Source: Glandiceps talaboti
Lineage: Eukaryota > Hemichordata > Enteropneusta > Spengelidae
DNA: 64,000 bases
Assembly: GCF_964340395.1 (NCBI RefSeq)
Contig: NC_135562.1
Coordinates: forward strand, 20,464,626-20,528,625
Direction of reading: 5' to 3'
A model generated the notes under the pieces. The model did not search any database and was not told the DNA's origin. It was given only the letters and a program-made list of their open reading frames with translations. Below are positions 56,206-64,000 of this stretch, piece by piece. The position numbers and the translations under genes are program-made. How positions within the stretch are numbered: position 1 is the stretch's first letter; each line of letters begins with the position of its first letter.

Positions 56206-59190
56206 ACTACCAGACAAATGTAACTTGACCAACACTCGCGGGACAAATGCATTCGAAACGCGGGGAAATTTGCGTGACACGCAAATGCGTGCCGGGAGTC
56301 ACGTGGAGTACTCGCGTTATATCCCTCGTGTTTCATTTCAACCCGTGTGTTGCGTGTCACACTGTACATGCATGTCTTTTTAAGTGTTTCAAGATTTCAC
56401 ATCATGGTAGTGTAGAATGATATTCATGAACCAAGGATGCATTCTGCACACCCAAAAAATGAAACATTTACTGTTTACGTTGTTTTCTGTTACTAGACTC
56501 AAACGTGTGACTATTACACTTCACGTAAGCATGCGGTTTGTTGTGTTGTGACCATGTCGTGACTAACTGTATTCGACTACATCGTTTGGCGTCTTTCACA
56601 ATTGCGATTGTACATGTATGTAATAAAACGTGCCTGCACACTTGACGACTCAAAACATGAGATGAACGATATCTTCCGGTCGATGAAAGACGGGCGCGTT
56701 CACTTCGTCTTTATTATGCATATTGAAAATGTCTTACTGTGTTGCTTATGTGACTACTTTCCGGTTTTAGTACAATCCGTAATTTTAACAGTTAAAACAT
56801 ATACTAGTATTAATAACTTCAGCCTCAGACAACTATAGTGGTTTGAGTTTCAGCTAAACAACAGCAAGGCTTTCATATTGCCGTAATAGCCGGCAATTTA
56901 CATGTTTGTGTATTTATCATTTGGAAGTAGCTTACAGCATGAAGGTAGACAAAGGTTGTGATTTTACTAGTCTAGTAACTAGTAGGGAAACAATGAGATT
57001 ACTTAGCTACACAGTGCACAAGTCGTACAGATACCCGTAAGACACGTTTCTAACTTGAATGGGAACAAGACGAAACATACACTGTACTTCAACATTATTC
57101 AGAGTCGTCGCCGTGTGGAGGTCACGAGTGTTATGGTCAATACAAATATGTACAGTGTATGAGTAAATGACCGTGCGAGTAGAATACATTTGCATTAACA
57201 CTCAAGGCTAGCGACTTTTTCTACTCCGCTGCAGGTGATAACACAATTTCATATTTACCCACTTCTTATGAATGGCTTCCAATGAAATTTAGTTTGTGTC
57301 TTATAAATCTTTGAGCATAGACGTCGTTTCTCTCCAACCTTACGCTATGCTTTGAGTTTGTAACATGTTGGAAACGACGACGTCATCAGTGGACATTTCT
57401 GCGCGCAATGTACATAGGCTTATAAGTATTGTTAAAGTCAACGACACCCGGGACTTGTATTCTCACAAGTAGTTTTTGAACTTTTTACTGAAGTTCAAAC
57501 GATTAAAAGAAGTGTTTTAGTGGTCTGAGACTTAAGTCGTGGTTTTGTCCTTGGAGTTTAATGAACACACAATAGATTTGTTTAGTTTCCTACCCTATTA
57601 AATTGTCTTACACATTACATCGAATGTTATCCTGGATGTGTTTAAACACCGTAGTTTATTTATTTTAGGGATAACGACATCTAATCTATGCTTGTGTCAA
57701 CAGTTCTTGAAATGTGCACGTATGTCATTTTAGCGAGTGTTATGTTTCTTGAAAATCGTTTTTGAAACAGAAAGCATTTTTATATCGTTGCTACATGAAA
57801 CGATCAATAACTAAATTTGTTGTAGTGAAAAAAAAAGTATAGTAGCCCTAATCACGTTTATTTACGCTGTATGCAATCATTACAGATTCAATGAACAAGT
57901 ACGTCTTTTACAGTAGATTTTTACATGTTATATTTTCCGTACCGTCTCGGGCGAAAATCAGTAGTGCGTTCATCATGCATCATGTTGCTGTCTTTGAAAC
58001 GACGGCATGGTCGTGAACTATTGTCGTTGGCTTGTTTTTGACTTAAGCCTCGTCTTTGATTTTCAAGTCCATTGATCGTTTCTTACATATGATTCGTCAT
58101 GCGTCAGGACATATTATGTAATATGTTTGACTGCTGCTATTGTGTTCCTATTTTATATTTTCTGACTGGAGAGCTATCACAGTAAATCATTCATGTTTTG
58201 CCCATGTGCATGTGTGTAGCATGTTATTGTTCACGTCTGCATTTACCTGTAAAATACATTGTGATTGATCGACTTCGACTTGCGCAACATGTCTGCTAGC
58301 TAGGTATGAGAACGCTCTTCAAAGTTCAAAGTTCGAATTGCGTGAAATATAATTAGCGACAAATAACTTCGACCATGGGTGGATTGGTGGAGATTCTGTC
58401 AAAATACCAACTAACGTGTAACCAATGAAATCTCATGACAGTAATTTTCATTTTCAATACTTTCTTAGATTTGCTAATTACGTGTATTTGCAATAGGAGA
58501 ATTCTGCCGTTGCAAGGTTGACGCAATCTTTCGCTTACCGAGATTAGTAGTTAAATCACTTGTACACTAACATGAAGTGGTTTCGCAACATTTTGTATAA
58601 AACACTTCCGAGTACAAATATGTAAATCTTACTAATTTCTCTTCCTGTTACAATGATGTGATTTTGTGTAGAATGTGTCAATTGTTTTAATGTCAGGGCC
58701 CGTAATTTTCACTTGAAGTTCTCTTGTCCGTCGGGAGAACGGATTTATGTTTTCACTTGTTCAGACACAAAGTTTACTTGGCAAAAGGCGTCGTGCGACG
58801 GCCTACCTGACTTATAGTATATTGAATACTGTAATATTTCATTATGATAAAATAATTGTAAATGGTATGGCATGAAACAATATACTTTGAGTATTTTTGT
58901 TGATGTTAGTTTTCGAAATTCAAATTTCAATTTCGACGGATCAGGAGAGGGTATTGTCATCACCTTGACATGTTGAAATAACAGCAGATAGGAAGTCCTT
59001 GAATTTAAAAAATCTCCAGGGGGGGAGGGAACTCCCTGCCGTACCCACCACCCACTTGGCTCCTTCAAACTTCAAATCAACTTTTACCGTTTACCTTTCA
59101 ATTCAAGCTAAAATAATACATTATAAATGAACTGCTATCACACTATCATAGGTTTTGACAACGCTTCACACATGCATAAAAAGTGTGTTG
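56206..59190. other. Intergenic, no gene seen
   Basis: Moderately AT-rich, with more CpG than the gene introns (for example CGACGACGTCATC near 57374). Only short ORFs without recognisable domains. It could hold upstream regulatory DNA of a gene outside the window, but nothing specific is visible. Confidence 0.4.
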
Positions 59191-61870
59191 TTTTCAGTGT
59201 CACTCAACGGTCACCCAACTCTCGTGGCCCGGGATTATTTTCGTGGCTATCCCGAAAGGGTCTATAACACATTTTCAGACGATAAAATCTTTGAAATAAC
59301 AACCATTTAAATAACGTGTGCGTCTTTTGATTTACAAAATGTATATAATATGCTACAAATACACGAATCCTGTAGTTTATTGAGTGTCCGTATCGTTCAG
59401 TAAACCCTCGTGGGGTGGGATAATTTATGTTGACTTTACCTCATAAGTGACAAATTTGATAGAGAAATTAAACCTAAGCCTGAATATTCGTCGATGGAAA
59501 ATAAATATTCTTAGTTACTTTTACATACGGGAGTATTCTGAATGTGTGTCTATAGACTAGGGTTCGCACGGTCCTGGAAAACCCTAGAATTTCAAACCCT
59601 CCCTAGAAACCCTGGAAAATGCACCCTAACCCTAAAAATGATCGCGATCGATTGATTGACGATCGACATTTCAGTACGTGCTCGAGCACATATTCACATG
59701 ATTCACTACACTCGTTGAATAACCTTTTTACCCTTTATACTGTACCATACGAACTTTTGGTTTTGCCCTGTTCGGAGTCCATCAACGTCATATCAACGTT
59801 CTCTTGATTACATGACCTGACTATTAATTTTCAAAATTATTACATCAAGTTTCCACTTTAAACACGCCCATCTGAAGCCCTGATCGACGTGTAAACTTAA
59901 CAACTGTAAATTAAAAGGGAAATGCCTGACATATTCGATGATATCGTCTAAAAATCTAATATTTTGGATAACTATCCCTTTCCCAATGATCGGTAATATC
60001 GGATAAAAGACTTCGTCTTGAAAGTCTAATATATAAGTTATTCAATGTGTTAGATATCTATCGGATAGCATCGATAACATCGATAACATTTGATAAATAT
60101 GCTTCATTGGGAAGGAATCTCTGTCGTCTGGATAGGTATTCAAAATGTTTGTTTTTTAGACAATATTATCGGATAAAAACGCTTCATCGGGAAGAGAATT
60201 CCGTCGTCAAGTTTGTCTAAGTTTTTCAAAATGTTATATGTTTAACGATGCTATCGGATAACACCCGACACTACCGTACAGGCGTAGGCACACGTCCACA
60301 CAAATGGCTGTCTGATATAGTTATTTTTCGTTGAAATAGAATTGACAAAATGCAATAACAACGTAGTACATTTTTGTAATTACATTTACATTACATTACA
60401 TTACCTACATTCTTGTAGACGTAGGTATTGTTTTCAAGTTGCACTATCACCGTTTTGGTTTCTGAAGGCCAGAGTTAATATGTAGTTTATTGAATGTCAT
60501 GGTGTAACTCTGTCGTTCACGCAACCCTCGTGTTGCGGGACCATATTTCCATTTTGTACTTGTTAAGGATGCATAATTTTTTTCTTGCATTCATTTAATA
60601 TGACAGCTTTTATCACCACAATAGTTAAAGGGAACACACTGAGTGCGTACGTATATATATCAAAGATAACTGTTTTTGCTGCATACTTGGTATTCACAGT
60701 ATTCGGCCACTTTTTCATCTCCTCGTATCACAGGTTCATTTTTGTGACTATCGAAAAAGAGACAAGTTATGCTTTCAAAAATAAACGTTTTAAGAATCTG
60801 TGCATCTTTTTATCTCGCAAATATAATAAATAATGTAAGTTTTCTCAATACCTCACCGGCACAGACAGCATGTACATGTACATGCACATTGTACATGTAC
60901 TGCGGTGCGTCAACTCGCGTGACTTGGGCCGTGTTTCGTGGCTAACCTTAAATGTCAAATCTTATGTGAGATATGATAAAACTGCTTAGTTGAAAAGGGA
61001 TCTCCGTCATCTAGATAGTCTAAGTTACGAAACTGTTAGATTTTTGGACGATGTTATCGGATAAAAACGCTTGGACGGGAAGGGACCTCCGTCATCAACT
61101 TTGTTTAGTACGTTATTCAACATGTTAGATTAATTTATTTGGTCGGCGTGTAGTCATCCAGGATGCTTGCACGAAATACATTTACTACATTATTTTATAC
61201 ATTCACTACTTATTATTACGAATGTACATTGCATGTTTGATTTCATTATTTCAGCACAAGAAAAAAAAACGTACCATAAATCTTAATCACTAATTCATCT
61301 GCTTTTACATGTAATACATCTAACATGACGCTGTCGTACATGGCACACATCTACATGTACACACATTTTAATTGACTGAAATGGTTGTCCGATACAATTA
61401 TTTTTCGTTGAAATAAAATGGGCAAAATGCAATACAAAGTAATTTATTTTTATCTTATAAACGTAGGTATTCTTTTCAAGTCGCACTATCACATGCCAGT
61501 TTACATGAGAGTTATGTAGTGTACATGTACATGTGTATAAGATGTCACGATGTAACTCTGTCGTTCACGCAACACGTCACGCAACCCTCGTGTTGCGGGA
61601 CCATATTTCCAGTTTGTACTTTGCATCTTTTCTAAGCTTTTGTCACCAAAGTCATTTTAAGGAGGAACACGCCGAGTTTGTACGTTTATCAAGTATAACA
61701 ATTTTTACTTGAATATTTCGGTGTTTACATTCTTCAACCACTTTTCCCTGCCTCGTGATGCAGGGTCATTTTCATAGCTATCGTAAAGGAGACGAAGTTG
61801 GGCTTTAAAAAATAAACGTTTTAAGAATCTTTTTATCTCGCAAATATGAAATATAAGATTTCTCAACATA
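59190..61870 (+). repeat. Locally triplicated block, about 1 kb units
   Basis: Shared ordered blocks: GTAACTCTGTCGTTCACGCA plus CCCTCGTGTTGCGGGACCAT (60504, 61553; diverged near 59210-59410), ATTTTTCGTTGAAATA (60325, 61404), TTTTTATCTCGCAAATAT (60806, 61832; diverged near 59330), and TTATCGGATAAAAACGCTT (60168, 61054). Copies 2 and 3 are about 1.03-1.08 kb apart. Non-coding. Confidence 0.8.
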
Positions 61871-61949
61871 CAGCATATACATGTACCGTGGTGTCTCTGT
61901 GCCTCTCAACTGTCATTGAACTCGAAAATCACGGAGTAACGTCTTGTGA

Positions 61950-62115
61950 GTGAGAGACGGCTGAGTGATACAGCCTACCCATCGAGTCTGTAGAACACTC
62001 GCCCTGGATTTGGGTCGGTCACAGAAAAATCCCTAGTTTCCAGTGGGATTCAAACCCATGACCTCCCGACTGCTACTCCTGTGCACTAACCACCATGCTA
62101 CACGGAGCTGGTATA
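61950..62115 (-). mobile_element. tRNA-derived SINE, minus strand
   Basis: On the minus strand an A box (TAGCATGGTGGTTA, about 62087-62100) and B box (GGTTTGAATCC, 62046-62056) are followed by AATCCCACTGGAAAC and TTTTTCTGTG, matching the layout after the B box of the SINE at 23003. Confidence 0.75.
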
Positions 62116-62194
62116 TTGTACAAACTTCCTTATATACACTGTCATGTCACAGGCACTCGAATCAATATGTATGATTTTTAAAAAAACATGTTTT

Positions 62195-62370
62195 CACACA
62201 CACACACACACACACACGTACGTACGTACGTACATACACACGTACGTACATACATACATACATACATACATACATACATACATACATACATACATACATA
62301 CATACATGCACGCATGCATGAATGCATACATACACACATACATACATACATACATACATACATACATACA
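62195..62370. repeat. Compound (CA)n(GTAC)n(CATA)n microsatellite
   Basis: CA run, then CGTA/CATA tetranucleotides, interrupted by GCACGCATGCATGAATGCAT. All long ORFs over it on both strands are artefacts. Confidence 0.95.
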
Positions 62371-62399
62371 GTACAAGACTGCAACGAAAACTGTGAAAC

Positions 62400-64000
62400 A
62401 TTTATAGGACATTTCATATATAGAGACACACAATTAGGCCGACTTCTTTTTTGTCTCGTCAAATGCCTGCTCCCGCGCCGCAAACCCATTTTAGATGTAG
62501 TAATCACGTTACTTCTGGGACGGAAAAAATCGACAATTTATGCTGCAGCTTGGATCGAATTATGAAGATTTCTCGGGTTCGATTACATTCTGGTATTTTG
62601 CTATCGACTTGTAGCAATTGTTGAGCTCCTAGTTTTATCGAGGTCCAAATCAGCAATAGAATTCGATGATCAACCCAATGCTCTCCAAAATCATTAGTAG
62701 CATTTTCACTATTGCTACTATTGTAAGACACGAAGCCTATATAGCTATACTACATAAGATTTATATAAAAAAAAACAATCCATCGAACATGATAAAGTCG
62801 TCATTGAATTTGCCACTGGCTGCTATTGCTTAGTATACTACATGTAAATATACTGAGACGAAACGCTCCTCTCTATATGACGTTGTATTCCCAAACGTTA
62901 GAACAATAGGCAGTGTAACATATAACTTGTAAGTTCATGGCTGCTCGGGTCGGTCACCAATCGCCTGTTTGACTTTTTTTTCTCACTTCTGCAATTTTGA
63001 ATAGTTACCTTTGAATTTACTGGTTAAGAGTCATGTAAAGAAAAAATTTCAAGATTGTGGTATAGGGTATATAGAATCACCTTTAAAAGAGGGGAAACAC
63101 ACCCGTTGATGTGTCATATCTCACACAATTCTTGAGATTCAATTAATGCCAGATTGTTTTTCGTTTGATTATATTTGCTGTGACGTAACCATAATACTAT
63201 GAGTTGTAAACAGAAACATTCTTGACGTTCGACTAGCATGCATAAAATTTGAAAGGAGGACACACCGCTTCATGGATTCTACATTACACAAAAATTATAT
63301 ATTGGCGTTTATATTATACTTTCCGCGATTTTCGAAGAAAAATAAATATCGTAGCCCGTTCCACAAAAACAAACACAAACGCTGCCGTTTCCCGTAATTT
63401 TCTCCTACTCGGAAAGGTCACTGATTCCGTAAACAGGCTAGGCGAGCTAGACTTCACATGTGTGCGTAAGATTATAAGATTTACTTATTGTATTAGTGGT
63501 CTGAGTTCAAACACCTTCCACCTTCCCCAGTGCTGTAACATCTTTTGCCCGTGGCATTCCTCGCTAATTCATCGTTACCAGAATTTGATTGTTTCTAAGG
63601 ACGTATTATTAGGCATGCTTACGATAATTTCTTTACATGACTACGCACAGGCTTCCAATCCCTGTTACTGTCTGTACCATATATATTTTATTTGACCATT
63701 TTCGTCAGGGACGAAAATCTCTGGTTTGCGAAAGCTACTACCATCGAATACATCCAGTTGATAATATTTGTCTCTGTCACTATCTTTAAACTTGATCTCC
63801 TTCCATTGATCTGCTTCCATGCATTGAATCTAGCTCACCGTACGCCCACTACTCCATTCACCAATTGTGAGGTCATGTAATGTTATATAATGTTATGTAA
63901 TGTACATTAGTCATAAAACAAGGTTCACGTACCCAATATCTGAATACAATATTGAGGATAGGGCAACATGTTATCTGTAAAGAATAATATTTAACTCGAG
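62400..64000. other. Intergenic end of window
   Basis: The longest ORF (63249-63695, plus strand, 148 codons) has no domain, no signal peptide and unremarkable composition. I treat it as unsupported. No splice-linked exons recognised. Confidence 0.35.

Noticed and set aside
62144-62565. Overlapping ORFs of 79-125 codons on both strands
   Set aside because: All are reading frames through the compound CA/CATA microsatellite.
63249-63695. 148-codon plus-strand ORF
   Set aside because: No domain, leader, repeat or splice context; length is possible by chance in a window this size.

Overview
This is a eukaryotic window from an animal genome. It has long introns with GT-AG borders, many microsatellites and SINE, LINE and DNA-transposon insertions, and no prokaryotic-style operons. 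AT-rich introns, many poly-C runs and the domain mix of the one large gene suggest a marine invertebrate such as a hemichordate, lancelet or lophotrochozoan. The sequence alone does not settle the species.

The main content is one plus-strand gene, about 3609-48720, which I assembled as 30 exons from splice sites, reading phase and domain content. The joined reading frame is 6834 nt (2277 residues plus stop). It encodes a polycystin-1-like membrane protein of the PKD1/PKD1L/PKDREJ family. In order it has a signal peptide, a fucolectin-type (FTP, F5/8C-like) domain, a second FTP domain split by a PAN/Apple-like exon, two WSC domains, a HYR domain, a REJ/GAIN-like region, a GPS autoproteolysis motif (CECNHLTKF), TM1, a PLAT domain, ten further membrane segments with the polycystin extracellular (TOP) domain, and a short C-terminal coiled coil. 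The exons of the lectin-like ectodomain are all phase 1-1 modules. From the REJ region onward most junctions are phase 0.

Region by region: 1-3130 is repeats, including a minisatellite of about 20 copies. 3609-4721 holds the signal-peptide exon plus a possible alternative terminal exon with its own polyadenylation signal. 4722-8378 is intron with dispersed duplications. 8379-18700 carries FTP domain 1, and its middle intron holds a possible solo LTR (9922-11045), a broken minus-strand LINE (about 11990-17750) and, nested in that LINE, a 2.3-kb terminal-inverted-repeat element with an intact 258-codon ORF of unknown function. 20014-29003 carries the FTP/PAN/WSC/HYR exons, with exon relics, tandem repeats, a tRNA-derived SINE and a 237-bp foldback element with a 9-bp target duplication. 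31009-39335 covers the REJ/GAIN/GPS/TM1 exons, 40043-40985 the PLAT exons, and 41745-48720 the channel-like membrane region. Downstream (48721-64000) I find no convincing gene. It holds a cluster of SINEs, a 5'-truncated Tx1/L1-like LINE tail with an 11-bp target duplication, long microsatellites, a 26-bp-unit tandem repeat and a locally triplicated block near 59.2-61.9 kb.

The most interesting items are the domain-in-domain exon insertion in the polycystin ectodomain, the possible short secreted isoform, the nested transposon with an unrecognised ORF, the foldback element with a clear target duplication, and a dispersed repeat family with a conserved hairpin head.
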